This document shows, piece after piece, positions 25,891 to 35,374 of a DNA stretch of 64,000 nt. The notes under the pieces were generated by a model. It was not told the origin of the DNA, searched no databases, and saw only the letters and a list, made by a program, of their open reading frames with translations. The stretch is from Puia dinghuensis (lineage in GTDB: Bacteria; Bacteroidota; Bacteroidia; Chitinophagales; Chitinophagaceae), in contig NZ_BMJC01000001.1 in NCBI RefSeq assembly GCF_014642875.1, positions 1,903,335 to 1,967,334 of the forward strand, given 5' to 3'. The stretch's first letter is position 1. Every line of letters starts with the position of its first letter. The position numbers and the translations under genes were made by a program.

Positions 25891-27162
25891 TTACCGAAGG
25901 GGGCCGTTAGGTTTCAGGATAGCCAGGTGGTCGGCTTTCAGGGTAGCTTTGACGATCGAAATTTTCCGGCTGAGAAGGTTGCGGGCGGTTTGGATGCCGG
26001 CAGCGGCGGCCTGAGCACCAAGAGAAGGGTCAAGAGTGCCGATACTGACACCACTTACCCCTTGGCTCATGTTCTGTTTGACGATGTCCCGTGTGATCAT
26101 TCCTGGAACGTAAAGGCCTTCGAGACCATCTACTCCATCATAGACTTTGAGGGAGATGGGATAAATACGGCCGTCATAGATCGCATTCGTTAGCTCTATG
26201 GATACCCTTTCGCCGGTGATGGATGCCGGACCGTAAATGAAGGTATTTGCCGGGATTTTCTGCCCGCCGACGTATATGGGTTGTAAAAGGCGGAGTTTGA
26301 CGGTAGAGCCTGTTTGGATGAGCTGATCCGTGTGGACGACTGCCTGGATAGCGGGAGAACTCGTGCTGGCGGCTGAGGAGTCCGGGCCGTCAGAGAGACC
26401 AAAAAAGCCGTTTTGGTTTTCTGTAGCCGCCGGTTGCGCCATGCTGTCGGTAGGAGCGGTTGGGCTCACCTCTACGGCCATAGGACGAGTGGAAGTGGCT
26501 GCGGGTATTGCCGGGGGGTGCAGACGGTTAGGATCTTGTAAGTCTTTGATCTGGTCGAGAATTTGTTTGACCTGGGCGAGTTGCGGACTTGTGGCAGTGT
26601 CTGCGTGCTGGATGACCTGCATCAGTCGCTCGAGTTTAGCAATTTGCGGGGATTGGTCAGTAGTGGGATATGAAGGAAGAGCATATGGACTTTTTCTTTC
26701 TGCGTCGGCTGCGCCAGGACTGCCGATTGCACTGTAAATACGCTGGAGGCGATCATTCACCTTGCGTTCGTTTTCTTCCGGGGTTGCCGGTAATCCTGCC
26801 GGGGCTCGATTGCTTATGACCTGGGGCTGAAGGAAACCGGGGGTTTTGACGGGGCTTTGAGTTGGGGTCGCTGTCGAGGCCTGATCTTTGGAATAAGGGT
26901 CTTTGGCGCGTTCCTGGTTCTGTTTGATCGAGTCCTGTTCGGCCTTCATATAGATTTCCAGCTTGTTTTTCTCGCCGGTGGGCACATTGGGAGAGGGTAG
27001 CTCAGTATTAAAAGCTGAGCCGGGGGTCAGTTTGGAGACTTGCGTTTTATGTGGGTGCAGTAGCAGGACAATGATGGCGCTGACGATGGCAACAGGTACG
27101 AGGAATAGTCCTGCGGCAACCAGCATACGCTTTTTTTTGGGAATAGGAGATGATTGTGGCAT
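25891..27162 (-). CDS. traM: conjugative transposon protein TraM (VirB10-like)
   Basis: 423 residues: a basic N-terminus, one membrane anchor (residues 13-34, LVAAGLFLVPVAIVSAIIVLLL), a long proline- and alanine-rich periplasmic linker, and the conserved C-terminal domain from about residue 270. That domain has the TraM features LIQTGSTVKLRLLQPI, GQKIPANTFIYG and a late glycine- and alanine-rich end. This is the architecture of VirB10-like scaffold proteins bridging the inner membrane and the outer-membrane pore. It follows traL by 10 bases. Confidence 0.9.
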   Translation of the reverse strand: MPQSSPIPKKKRMLVAAGLFLVPVAIVSAIIVLLLHPHKTQVSKLTPGSAFNTELPSPNVPTGEKNKLEIYMKAEQDSIKQNQERAKDPYSKDQASTATPTQSPVKTPGFLQPQVISNRAPAGLPATPEENERKVNDRLQRIYSAIGSPGAADAERKSPYALPSYPTTDQSPQIAKLERLMQVIQHADTATSPQLAQVKQILDQIKDLQDPNRLHPPAIPAATSTRPMAVEVSPTAPTDSMAQPAATENQNGFFGLSDGPDSSAASTSSPAIQAVVHTDQLIQTGSTVKLRLLQPIYVGGQKIPANTFIYGPASITGERVSIELTNAIYDGRIYPISLKVYDGVDGLEGLYVPGMITRDIVKQNMSQGVSGVSIGTLDPSLGAQAAAAGIQTARNLLSRKISIVKATLKADHLAILKPNGPLR

Positions 27163-27171
27163 GGAAGTATA

Positions 27172-27537
27172 TTATTTGGTGATGGAATCGTGGTGATCAG
27201 GATTGATAGGGACTGCGTTTGAGCCGTTTATCGGCAATTGATGCGCAATAGAGTCAGGAAGTCGGAGGATGTTTGGATGGGATTTGGATGGTTGAGTAAG
27301 GTAGCTTGGGGATTTAGACGGAAGGAACAAGCCGTTATATAGGGAGTTCATGGCGAGGATACCGGCTATCAGGCAGAACAGGGTGATGGTCGCTTTTTTC
27401 GCCGGTAGGGACATTTTTTGTTCCCAGCAGCTAAGCTTGGAGGCCCATCTTCGCAATACTAGCTTAAAAAGTTGCCTAACGGCACTCGGTTCTGCAGTCG
27501 GGGGTTGGGGTTTGGGTTTCTTTTTGAAAAGGAACAT
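27172..27537 (-). CDS. TraL-position small membrane protein
   Basis: 121 residues with a basic, proline-rich head and one membrane segment (about 50-70, TITLFCLIAGILAMNSLYNG). Its C-terminal part is serine- and proline-rich and would face the periplasm. The sequence is poorly conserved, so I name it by position: it sits between traK and traM, where CTnDOT-type operons place traL. Role in the channel unknown. Confidence 0.6.
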   Translation of the reverse strand: MFLFKKKPKPQPPTAEPSAVRQLFKLVLRRWASKLSCWEQKMSLPAKKATITLFCLIAGILAMNSLYNGLFLPSKSPSYLTQPSKSHPNILRLPDSIAHQLPINGSNAVPINPDHHDSITK

Positions 27538-27613
27538 AAGTTATCCAATGAAAGGTTATTGGGAGATGTACGGCAGAAACAGCAGTTGTGGTAAACAAGC
27601 AATAGGAGGTCTG

Positions 27614-28237
27614 TTATCTTTTTTCAACCGAGAGGTCTCTGTTGTCAGCTACTTTCCATCGTTCGATAAGCATGCCATGCGGATTTTTGGTGCTGACACC
27701 ATTGAGGATCCGGAGGTATCCTTCCGTAATGAGTGAGCGGGTCAGGATGCTGGTGGGTCTGGCGATACGGAGTTTGCCGAAGTATTTGAAGTAGTAAGGA
27801 TTATGGTTGAGGTCCACGGCGATGCTGTCGTATTCCTCTACCTCCTGGCTGATGTTGTTGGAGATGATGCGGGCATAGTACCCGTCTTCCTCCAGACTTT
27901 TGAACTCGCGGAAAGCACTAGAATCTGCGAGGTACATGGCGGCGGTAAGATGCCGGCGGTTGATTTCCTCATCGGGTTGGAGACTATAGAAGTAATAATG
28001 AAACATTTTGACATGGTCGCGAATCTCTACGGCAAGGCTGTCATGGCGTTCTACGGCCTGAGCTTCGAGGAGTTTGCCGTCGCTGAGGACGTAAATTCGC
28101 TGTTGGCCTTTTTGAAGGGCGGATGTGGTTCGATGGACGGTGTAGAGACAGATGACGACTGTTCCAACGAGGAAGGCGATTGCGAATACCCGGATGAATT
28201 GAAAAGCGGTGTCGATATTTTTGAATTGCTGGAACAT
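27614..28237 (-). CDS. traK: conjugative transposon protein TraK (VirB8-like)
   Basis: 207 residues, one N-terminal membrane anchor (about 15-36, FIRVFAIAFLVGTVVICLYTV), then a periplasmic domain with the TraK hallmark RDHVKMFHYYFYSLQPDEEIN, a YARIISNNISQEV helix and SLITEGYLRIL. TraK is the VirB8-like inner-membrane component. It lies 29 bases after traJ and before the TraL-position gene. Length and order are normal. Confidence 0.9.
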   Translation of the reverse strand: MFQQFKNIDTAFQFIRVFAIAFLVGTVVICLYTVHRTTSALQKGQQRIYVLSDGKLLEAQAVERHDSLAVEIRDHVKMFHYYFYSLQPDEEINRRHLTAAMYLADSSAFREFKSLEEDGYYARIISNNISQEVEEYDSIAVDLNHNPYYFKYFGKLRIARPTSILTRSLITEGYLRILNGVSTKNPHGMLIERWKVADNRDLSVEKR

Positions 28238-28266
28238 GGAAGATATTTTGGGGAGAAGGGAAAAGA

Positions 28267-29457
28267 CTAGCCCGATATTTTATCGCGGTTGTATTGATAT
28301 GGGTCGTAGGGCTGGCCTTTGGAGTTGGTTTCGAAAACATCGCTGCCGGACTTGCCGCCGCCGCCAGTCAATCCGCTGGCCATTGCTGCCCCTCCGGCTC
28401 CGCCGCTGACCACAGTGACGGCCGCACCGGCTGCCTTGTTGGCAAGGGCGGTAATTTTTTGATTTAGGGGGTTGGGAAGGTGAGAGTGGACGATGTAATT
28501 GGCCAATCCTGGTACAGTTGTATAGGCGACGACGCCGATGACTAGAAAAATGAGATAGGCAATATCGGTAGCGGAAAAAAGGCTGATGTCACCGGTTTGC
28601 GCCCTCGTAAGGTCGATTTGGAGCATGTTGATCTGAATTTGGGCCAGAATGGCTCCCAACAGGTTACTGATCGGTAGCCAGAGATAGATATTGATATATT
28701 TGCCCAGCCAGTGAGTCAGGGATGTCTGGAAACCGTCGTAGCAGGCAAAGGCGAAGGCGAATGGCCCTAGAATAGCCAAAACAATGAGATGGAATACCCG
28801 GATGGTGTCAATACACAGTGATGCGGCGAAATACAGGACTTGAAGGATGATGGATAGGAGAAAGCGAAACGCGAAGCGGAGGTAGAGCTCAACACTGCCG
28901 GCGAGAAATTTGAAGCCGCTCCCGATGGCATCCCAAAGGCTTCCGCCGCTCGAGTTGGTGGTGGCATCGGGTTGGGTATACTTATCCCAACCTGGCTGAT
29001 TAGTCTGTGGGCTGGGAGTGAACAGAATTGAGGCGGGACCCATGACCTTACGCGCCTCAATGGCGAGCAAGGTGTTCACTGCGTCGTTGGAATTCTGAAC
29101 CATAGCGGCGGTTGCCGTTACCGTTGGGGACAAAATTCCGTTGATAAGTGCGAGCACGTTGGGATACATCCCGATCAGCAGAACCATGACGAAAGGTCGG
29201 AAAAGGGGAAAGAAGTCAATAGGCTCCGCCCGGGCAAGGTGCTTCCATACCCGTACACCGATATAAAAGATGCATCCGAGGCCGGCAATTGCCTGGCAGA
29301 CTTGGATGAGATTAGCGCACATGGGGATCATCTGGTTGTATACGTTGTTCAGAACGTCGTGGAGCTCGCTAACACCGCTACTGACCTGTGCGTGGGCAAG
29401 GGCGGGGATGAACATCAGACCGAGGATGGATAAGAGGGAAATCGCTTTGCGGAACAT
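28267..29457 (-). CDS. traJ: conjugative transposon protein TraJ (VirB6-like)
   Basis: 396 residues with a signal peptide (residues 1-23, ending ALAHAQ) and several membrane segments, among them LIQVCQAIAGLGCIFYIGV, FFPLFRPFVMVLLIGMYP and a cluster around IVLAILGPFAFAFACYDGF. This is the TraJ pattern, a polytopic inner-membrane protein taken to be VirB6-like. The glycine-rich C-terminus ends in QYNRDKISG. It lies 10 bases after the first TraI-like gene. Confidence 0.9.
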   Translation of the reverse strand: MFRKAISLLSILGLMFIPALAHAQVSSGVSELHDVLNNVYNQMIPMCANLIQVCQAIAGLGCIFYIGVRVWKHLARAEPIDFFPLFRPFVMVLLIGMYPNVLALINGILSPTVTATAAMVQNSNDAVNTLLAIEARKVMGPASILFTPSPQTNQPGWDKYTQPDATTNSSGGSLWDAIGSGFKFLAGSVELYLRFAFRFLLSIILQVLYFAASLCIDTIRVFHLIVLAILGPFAFAFACYDGFQTSLTHWLGKYINIYLWLPISNLLGAILAQIQINMLQIDLTRAQTGDISLFSATDIAYLIFLVIGVVAYTTVPGLANYIVHSHLPNPLNQKITALANKAAGAAVTVVSGGAGGAAMASGLTGGGGKSGSDVFETNSKGQPYDPYQYNRDKISG

Positions 29458-29466
29458 AGTGAATAG

Positions 29467-30099
29467 TTATTGGCCGATGAGGGATTGTAGATTGTTGATA
29501 TCGTGGACCTTTTGTTGTCGTTGGGTGCCTATGGCGGCGGCTTTCCCGTTGAACACGCGCAAAAAGGTGAGCTTGTCCTGCATATCGGCGTAGATATGGT
29601 CAATGGTGGTCAGCCTTTCCGCGTCGCTTGCCCGTAGCTGGTCGTCAGTTAGTATCATTGCCAAGGCATCGAGGTTGTCTAAGGATTTATTGAAGAGATT
29701 TGTGTATACGGTAGACAAGTAGTTGAGTTCTGTGGTAGAAAATTGGCCGCTGTTGGTAAAGGTTTTGAACGCGTTTTTGTATTCACTGACCAGGGAGGCT
29801 TGGCAGGCAATGATGTCGGCAACGCGGACGTAGTTTTTGACCGTAGGGCTAACCAATAGAAGGTTGTTTAGGTAGGTGGCGTGTAAGTTGAAATTGCCCT
29901 CGGCGAGGCTCTTAATAGTATTGTAGCCGCCTGTCAGGATCTCATACCCTTTGTACATTTCAGACAGGATACTTTTCATTTGGGCCAGTTTTGCAATGTC
30001 CAGGGCGAGTTGTTCGAGTTCCTGCAACTGAGCATGGCTTCTGGAAGGAATGGCCATGGTAAGTATGCCGACCAGAAGGAGTGTTTGTAATCGTTTCAT
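29467..30099 (-). CDS. TraI-like protein (DUF4141 type), copy 1
   Basis: 210 residues with a signal peptide ending SRSHA. A coiled-coil-like region (LEQLALDIAKLAQMKSILSEMYKGYEIL) is followed by the TraI pattern of repeated helices. It overlaps the upstream paralogue (30096-30740) by 4 bases. With the genes at 30096 and 31800 it makes three TraI-like proteins in one operon, where I would expect a single traI between traH and traJ. This copy stands in the canonical position next to traJ. Exported, function in the channel not known. Confidence 0.75.
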   Translation of the reverse strand: MKRLQTLLLVGILTMAIPSRSHAQLQELEQLALDIAKLAQMKSILSEMYKGYEILTGGYNTIKSLAEGNFNLHATYLNNLLLVSPTVKNYVRVADIIACQASLVSEYKNAFKTFTNSGQFSTTELNYLSTVYTNLFNKSLDNLDALAMILTDDQLRASDAERLTTIDHIYADMQDKLTFLRVFNGKAAAIGTQRQQKVHDINNLQSLIGQ

Positions 30100-30740
30100 G
30101 GGATAATTAATTTTTTTAGGTCTTGAAGATTGGTTCTTTGTTGGGAACGTTGGTTACTTTCTGTCATGACGCGACTAGAGAAAGTGCGGAGGAAACTGTA
30201 TTTGTCGGATACCTCTTTATAGAGGCGGTCAATCCTTGCCATTCGGTCATCGTCTGTCATTTGCCTATCGCCATCTGACAGTAAGCTGGTGAGTTCATCG
30301 ATGTCCTTTTCGGTCAGGGTCTTCAGATTGCCGAATACAGCATCCAGGTATTGGAGATCGGTGGAGGAGAAATTTCCGGAAGAGGCTGCTTGTTGCAGGC
30401 TGGATTGACAGCCGAAAACAAGTTGTACTTGCATGGCGAGGATGTCGGCAACTTTGCTCCAATTCTTAATGGAGGGGTTGACGTCCTTAAGGGAGTTGAA
30501 AAAAAGGCTATGTAGGTCGAAGTCTCCTTTTTTTATATCGCCGATCGTTGTCAGTCCCTTTTGGACAATAGAATATCCCTGCTTCAGCTCCTGCAGATAC
30601 ACCTCCAGTTTGCCAAGTTGCTCGATCATAGTGCCAATGAGGCCCTGAGCACCGGCCTTTTGAACCGGAAGGCACAAGGCGAACGCCAGAAGGAATGGGA
30701 GGATGAGAACTCGCGGTTTTGGAAATTTAGCGCTTATCAT
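30096..30740 (-). CDS. TraI-like protein (DUF4141 type), copy 2
   Basis: 214 residues, signal peptide ending AGAQG. Shares with copy 1 the YSIVQKGLTTIGDIKKGDFDLHSLF block (GYNTIKSLAEGNFNLHATY in copy 1), a KVADILAMQ helix (RVADIIACQ in copy 1), FSSTDLQYLDAVFGNL and a late FLRTFSSRV. It overlaps both neighbours by 4 bases (ATGA type), so the three genes are translationally coupled. Clearly a duplicate of copy 1. Confidence 0.75.
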   Translation of the reverse strand: MISAKFPKPRVLILPFLLAFALCLPVQKAGAQGLIGTMIEQLGKLEVYLQELKQGYSIVQKGLTTIGDIKKGDFDLHSLFFNSLKDVNPSIKNWSKVADILAMQVQLVFGCQSSLQQAASSGNFSSTDLQYLDAVFGNLKTLTEKDIDELTSLLSDGDRQMTDDDRMARIDRLYKEVSDKYSFLRTFSSRVMTESNQRSQQRTNLQDLKKLIIP

Positions 30741-31258
30741 ACATGGAGGGTATTGCGGGTGATTGGTGCTGTGGTGATGGAATTATAGAGTTCACGGGCC
30801 TGTTGGAAGCGGTGTTCGGTTAGGATATTGTATATTTCCCGGGAGTCGGGGAGCCGGCGAGTGTCAGTCAGCAGGAATATCTTTTGGTTTTCCCACTGTC
30901 GTTTACCTGCGAGATCGGTTGGATTGAGCAGCGCGGTAATGCCGCGCAGACGAAGGGTGTCGTTGACGGGATTATAATCCATGTTGAATTTGAATTGGAT
31001 GCGATCGTTTTCGGTATAGGATGCAGTTGGAAAAGACATGGTGAAATTTTTGGGAGATCTGGTATTGGAAGACCTTAGCAACATAACGGCGTGGGCCTTG
31101 CGAAAGCGCTCCGCTATAAATCCGGGCTGTTCACGGAAGCCCAGTACCTCTTCCGTATAATTTCTTTTGTGGCAGAGTTCAATGATCTCTTCCAAAGGAT
31201 AATAAGGATTCGGTATTGGGTTTGCACGGGTAGTGTTCTGTTGCTCGGTCACTGGCAT
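30737..31258 (-). CDS. tra-operon hypothetical protein
   Basis: 173 residues, no signal peptide. Middle beta pair: RIQFKFNMDYNPVNDTLRLRGI, matching KIQFDFSYAYDPSRIALRMTSL in the next gene and SITFNFQYRYFPDTENLTLLYL in the 237-residue gene at 23134. So this is a small element-specific family of three, each with an N-terminal helical region and a C-terminal REIYNILTEHRF or AAKVYQELF helix. It is encoded inside the TraI-like cluster, which suggests a link to transfer. Function unknown. Confidence 0.6.
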   Translation of the reverse strand: MPVTEQQNTTRANPIPNPYYPLEEIIELCHKRNYTEEVLGFREQPGFIAERFRKAHAVMLLRSSNTRSPKNFTMSFPTASYTENDRIQFKFNMDYNPVNDTLRLRGITALLNPTDLAGKRQWENQKIFLLTDTRRLPDSREIYNILTEHRFQQARELYNSITTAPITRNTLHV

Positions 31259-31281
31259 AGGAAGTAATCGGTTGGTCCTTG

Positions 31282-31770
31282 TTAGCGTTTAATGTTTTTG
31301 CTCTTTCTGCCGGCTTCCTTTTGAGTCTTTATCTTTTCGAGTAGTTCTTTTTCCCGAATGGTAAATAGCTCTTGGTAAACCTTGGCGGCCGGGGGCAAGT
31401 CTCTGGATGGATGGCCCGGAATCGAATAGGTTTTCTCCAACTGATCGTTCATGGTTGCTTTTAGGGACGTCATTCGCAGTGCAATCCTGGATGGGTCATA
31501 GGCGTAGGAGAAATCAAATTGGATTTTGTCTTTCGTCTTTGAGCCGTTTTGTCTTTTGAGTGAGAAATAGCCAGTCATTTGTAACTGAAATTCTTCGATG
31601 CGGTAATGTTCAACGTTGGTTGTGTAGGCCTGTTTAAAGGCGGCGTGGAGTTGTTTCAGAAACAGTCCATTCTCAGACCACGAGTCGATCATTTTTTCGG
31701 AATAGTTCTTCAAGAAGAGGTTGGCCTTGTGCTCTTCGAAGATTTTTGTAAATAGGGTCTTTACTTCCAT
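31282..31770 (-). CDS. tra-operon hypothetical protein, related to the previous gene
   Basis: 162 residues. Shares the central beta pair (KIQFDFSYAYDPSRIALRM) and the C-terminal helix with the gene ending at 30737. N-terminal half is helical (LFTKIFEEHKANLFLKNYSEKMIDSW), and the end is strongly basic (QKEAGRKSKNIKR). No signal peptide, so probably cytoplasmic. Lies between TraI-like copies 2 and 3. Confidence 0.55.
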   Translation of the reverse strand: MEVKTLFTKIFEEHKANLFLKNYSEKMIDSWSENGLFLKQLHAAFKQAYTTNVEHYRIEEFQLQMTGYFSLKRQNGSKTKDKIQFDFSYAYDPSRIALRMTSLKATMNDQLEKTYSIPGHPSRDLPPAAKVYQELFTIREKELLEKIKTQKEAGRKSKNIKR

Positions 31771-31799
31771 CTCTTAGTTGGCTTGCGAGCGCTACGATT

Positions 31800-32462
31800 C
31801 TAGTTGGAAATGCCATAGAGACTTTTGATGGCATTGAGCTCCTGGAGGCTTCTGGAACGTTGTAAGCTGATTTGGATGTTTTGGTTGTTGAAGTTTCGCA
31901 GGTCGCCGGTGTCTCGTTCAATATCGAGTGAGGCCTGTTTGATCATTTTTAATCGGGCGGCATCGGTCATCTGGAGGGAGAAGTTGGTCAGAACCATTAT
32001 GATTTGGTCGAGGGATTTGACGCTTTCGGAAATGATACCCGAGTATACGTTGCCTATATAGGTGAGTTCGGCGGTGGAAAAATGGTTGTCTAGTTTGATC
32101 AGTGCAAATGCTTTCTTGTATTCGGAGACCAATTGGCTTTGTTGGTCTATAATTCCGGTGATCTCGTGGAAATAGGATATTGCCGTTTTTACCTTTTTCA
32201 GTTCGTCAAAATACTCGGTATAGATGTCTTTGAACTGTTCTTCCCAATCGCCGATCTCACCCAATTTCAGCTTGGACAACTCGTTCTCTACCTCCTTTTG
32301 GGCATTTTGGAGCTCGAGGGTAGCGTTTTGCACTTTTTGAACGGCGACATCGGCAGCAACTATAATTTCTCTGAGGATATCGGTGAATTGTGCCTGGCTC
32401 TTTACTGTGGGGGCGGACGAAAGGGTCGTGGCGAATAAGAGTAAGGCAAGAGTCCGTTTCAT
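31800..32462 (-). CDS. TraI-like protein (DUF4141 type), copy 3
   Basis: About 220 residues from the ATG at 32462 (MKRTLALLLF); the longer frame to 32612 overlaps the lipoprotein gene and is unlikely. Signal peptide ending VKSQA. A long coiled coil (KVQNATLELQNAQKEVENELSKLKLGEIGDWEEQF) is followed by helices shared with copies 1 and 2, notably QLVSEYKKAFALIKLDNHFSTAELTYIGNVYSG. It is the most diverged of the three copies. Exported. Confidence 0.7.
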   Translation of the reverse strand: MKRTLALLLFATTLSSAPTVKSQAQFTDILREIIVAADVAVQKVQNATLELQNAQKEVENELSKLKLGEIGDWEEQFKDIYTEYFDELKKVKTAISYFHEITGIIDQQSQLVSEYKKAFALIKLDNHFSTAELTYIGNVYSGIISESVKSLDQIIMVLTNFSLQMTDAARLKMIKQASLDIERDTGDLRNFNNQNIQISLQRSRSLQELNAIKSLYGISN

Positions 32463-32499
32463 ATAAAATATTTTTAGGTGTCGAGATGTAATGGAAATC

Positions 32500-32883
32500 T
32501 TATTCAATGCGCTCATAAAGCAGTCCATCGGCATTGACCGTATATTCGCCCGGGACAAAGAAGAGCTCCGGTCTACCGGTTGTGTTCGAGAGTATGTGGG
32601 TATCGGGATCATAGTGTCCTGTCCAGCGGGAGTTGACGAAAGCAGGCGGGTAAAAGTTGGGGTCGATAATTCGCTGAAAGCTGGAAATGCGTGTAACGTT
32701 AAAGAAGTATGGGTCAGTAGAATGGTGTGATATGATTAATGTATCCCATGCCCTGAACAAGTGACCCTTCTCCCAGGTGGCGTAAGTGCCAGTGATAAAC
32801 CCTTTGCGGAGGGATGGAACTATGGGACTTTGGTGACAGGCAATAACGATCAATGCGAATAGGAGGACCAAAGCTCTTTTCAT
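32500..32883 (-). CDS. small lipoprotein in the TraH position
   Basis: 127 residues. The N-terminus MKRALVLLFALIVIACHQ has a lipobox (VIAC), so the mature protein would start with a lipidated cysteine at residue 16. The rest is beta-rich (FFVPGEYTVNADGLLYERIE). It lies between traG and the TraI-like cluster, where CTnDOT-type operons place traH, but I recognise no traH motif. A membrane-anchored accessory of the channel is likely. Moderately sure it is a real gene. Confidence 0.55.
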   Translation of the reverse strand: MKRALVLLFALIVIACHQSPIVPSLRKGFITGTYATWEKGHLFRAWDTLIISHHSTDPYFFNVTRISSFQRIIDPNFYPPAFVNSRWTGHYDPDTHILSNTTGRPELFFVPGEYTVNADGLLYERIE

Positions 32884-32905
32884 AGCGATTTTGTTGTGTG
32901 ATGTA

Positions 32906-35374
32906 TTAGGCAGATTGGCGGAGCTCGGCAGCGAGCATGGCTATGCCGCGGCGGAGGCTCCCGTATTTCTTGGCATAGGCTTGCACGTGCATTTTTTCCT
33001 TCTCTTCTGTAGTGTAACACAGGTATTCTTCAGGACTGACTTCGGTACGGTAAACCTTGCTTTGTTGTCCTCCAAGGCTGATAAAGACCTCTTTGTATTT
33101 CAGGCGAGGGTCGTTTGCGCGGTTGATGGAAAGGACCAGGGACTTTTCCTTGTCCGTCAGCCCTAAGAGCTCCTGAATTCCATCGAATTTGTTTTGATAC
33201 TTAGATTGATCCAGAAGGATCTTGCAGTCGGAGTTATTTATGATGGCTTGTTTTACAATGGGAGATGAAATGATGTCTTCTACGTCCTGTGTTACGACAA
33301 TGGCCTCTCCGTAGAATTTTCGGACGGTCTTGAAGAGATACTTTATGTATTCAGCCATGCCGTTGCGCATGAGTGCTTTCCATGCTTCTTCTATTAAGAT
33401 GACCTTCCGGACTCCCTTGAGCTTCCTCATCTTATTGATGAAGATTTCCATAATGATGATGCTCGTGCAACCAAAAAGGATGGGATGGTCCTTGATGTTG
33501 TCAAGCTCGAAGATGACGAGGGGCTGGGACAGGAGGTCGAGATTTTCACGGGCGTTCAAGAGATAGTCATATTCTCCGCCGATGTAATAGGGGCGAAGGA
33601 CATATAAAAAATTGTCGATGTCAAAATCCTTTTCTTTTATGCCTTCCTGGCGAAGGTCGGGGAGGAAGATGTCTCTTAGGTAGTCGTAAAAACTGTTAAA
33701 GCATGGGAAAATCTCGTCATGTTGATTTAGGTATTCGAAATAGGTCTGTAGGGCATTGGACAAGGAGACGTATTCGGACCGGCTGTAGGATTCATCGTCT
33801 CTTTTCCAAAGGCTCAGCAGGAGCGTTTTTATGGATTCTTTTTTCTCGGTGTCCAAAACGTCATCGCCAAGGTAAAAGGGGTTAAATTTGATGGGGTCTT
33901 TCTCGGAATACGTAAAGTAATATCCTCCGAGTAGGTCACAGATGCCTTTGTAGCTATGACCCACATCGACGATCACCACATGGGATCCCTGCTCGACATA
34001 GGTGCGCATGATCATATTGGTTAGAAAAGACTTTCCAGAGCCGCTAGGGCCTAGAATGAACTTGTTCCTGTTTTGGCATATCCCTAATTTTACAGGCAAA
34101 TCACTAATATCAACGTGTACCGGGAGGCCGTGTATCCTATCGGCGAGTCGAATGCCAACCGGGGAAATACTGCTGCGGTAATTGGTTTCGAGGTTGAAGA
34201 AGCAAGTGGCTTGTTCTGCGAATGTGTCGAAAGTTTCGTGTAGCGGAAGGTCGGAAGCGTTGCCGGGCATGCCGGCCCAGAACAACTGGGTGGCGCAGGT
34301 GGTTTCCTGCCGGGCTCGGGCGTCTATCTGGGATAGAGCGGCGGATACTGCATTGCGGATGTCTGGGACTTTACTGGCGTCGGAGGACCAGGCGAGAAGG
34401 TTAAAGTGGGCTTTGATAGGGAGGCGTTGCAATGAAAAAGCTTCGTTGAGATAGTTATTGGTCGCGTCCCTGCTAATGGTATTTTCTCGGGAATACGAGG
34501 ATAGGCTTTGGAGCTTTAGCCTTTTGGCTTCCATTTTTTTGATGGTTTCCCGGCTGTCCTCGAGGAATAAATACTGGTTGTAGATGTGGTTAAAGGGCAG
34601 CATTTGGCCCAACGGCGCAGCAAAACCGACGGAAAATTTAGTCTTATCGGTACTGTATTTGTCAAAGTTCACTCGGGGACCGCAGACATTGGGTAGATCG
34701 GCGGTGTCTGCAAGGCTGAATACCTGGCAGTGGAGATCACCCACCATGAGGCCCGGCTGCAGGGTTATATCCCTGATAACCGGGCGCTCCTGGGGATGAA
34801 GGAGGAAGCAATACCGTTCGAGAAGACCGGGTTGCTCCGCCGTGGAGGCCAGTTCATTGCCGGCAAGGCGCCGGAGCTGGACGTAGCCCGCGTCATGAAG
34901 GACTTGGGCGAATTGTCCGCATTTTTGGAGGAACTGGTCTTTGATCTTGCCATCGAGCGTTTGGGCAGGCGCAAAGGATGACCGGATCAGGCTGGATAAA
35001 ATGGCAGTGTGGGTCCTCTTGTCAGCTGGCTTTTGCGTGAGATAGAGGTAGCATTTGTGATCGAGGTAGGGTCTTTCGTTGAAGTGACGTTCGCTGCTCC
35101 GGGCCAGAAACGACTGGTTTTCGTTGGAAAAATCGGGTTGGTAACAGGATTCGGTATACCAATCCTGTTTGTGGAGAACAGAGTGGGTGGGTAGCAGTCG
35201 GATGGCTTTGAGCCAGGACTGGTGCAAGGCTTCGTAGTCTTGCAGGCCGAGGGTGAAAATTTCAGGTAAAGTAAGTTCAAAGGCGACGGTGATGTCACCG
35301 GTACGGGAGAGGATGCAGTCCTGCTCAACGCGGTAGATCGGCATTACCTGTTCGATGTATTTATTTTTGGGCAT
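32906..35374 (-). CDS. traG: conjugative transposon protein TraG (VirB4-type ATPase)
   Basis: About 822 residues from the ATG at 35374 (MPKNKYIEQVM), which overlaps the traF end by 14 bases; the frame is open to 35530. Walker A FILGPSGSGKS lies near residues 437-447 and a Walker B-like VILIEEAW near 660. KFNPFYLGDDVLDTEKKE and the KQAIINNSDCKILL region follow VirB4 proteins. This is the channel-energising ATPase at the inner membrane. The motifs are intact, unlike those of the coupling protein at 57 kb, so channel assembly could still be powered. Confidence 0.93.
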   Translation of the reverse strand: MPKNKYIEQVMPIYRVEQDCILSRTGDITVAFELTLPEIFTLGLQDYEALHQSWLKAIRLLPTHSVLHKQDWYTESCYQPDFSNENQSFLARSSERHFNERPYLDHKCYLYLTQKPADKRTHTAILSSLIRSSFAPAQTLDGKIKDQFLQKCGQFAQVLHDAGYVQLRRLAGNELASTAEQPGLLERYCFLLHPQERPVIRDITLQPGLMVGDLHCQVFSLADTADLPNVCGPRVNFDKYSTDKTKFSVGFAAPLGQMLPFNHIYNQYLFLEDSRETIKKMEAKRLKLQSLSSYSRENTISRDATNNYLNEAFSLQRLPIKAHFNLLAWSSDASKVPDIRNAVSAALSQIDARARQETTCATQLFWAGMPGNASDLPLHETFDTFAEQATCFFNLETNYRSSISPVGIRLADRIHGLPVHVDISDLPVKLGICQNRNKFILGPSGSGKSFLTNMIMRTYVEQGSHVVIVDVGHSYKGICDLLGGYYFTYSEKDPIKFNPFYLGDDVLDTEKKESIKTLLLSLWKRDDESYSRSEYVSLSNALQTYFEYLNQHDEIFPCFNSFYDYLRDIFLPDLRQEGIKEKDFDIDNFLYVLRPYYIGGEYDYLLNARENLDLLSQPLVIFELDNIKDHPILFGCTSIIIMEIFINKMRKLKGVRKVILIEEAWKALMRNGMAEYIKYLFKTVRKFYGEAIVVTQDVEDIISSPIVKQAIINNSDCKILLDQSKYQNKFDGIQELLGLTDKEKSLVLSINRANDPRLKYKEVFISLGGQQSKVYRTEVSPEEYLCYTTEEKEKMHVQAYAKKYGSLRRGIAMLAAELRQSA

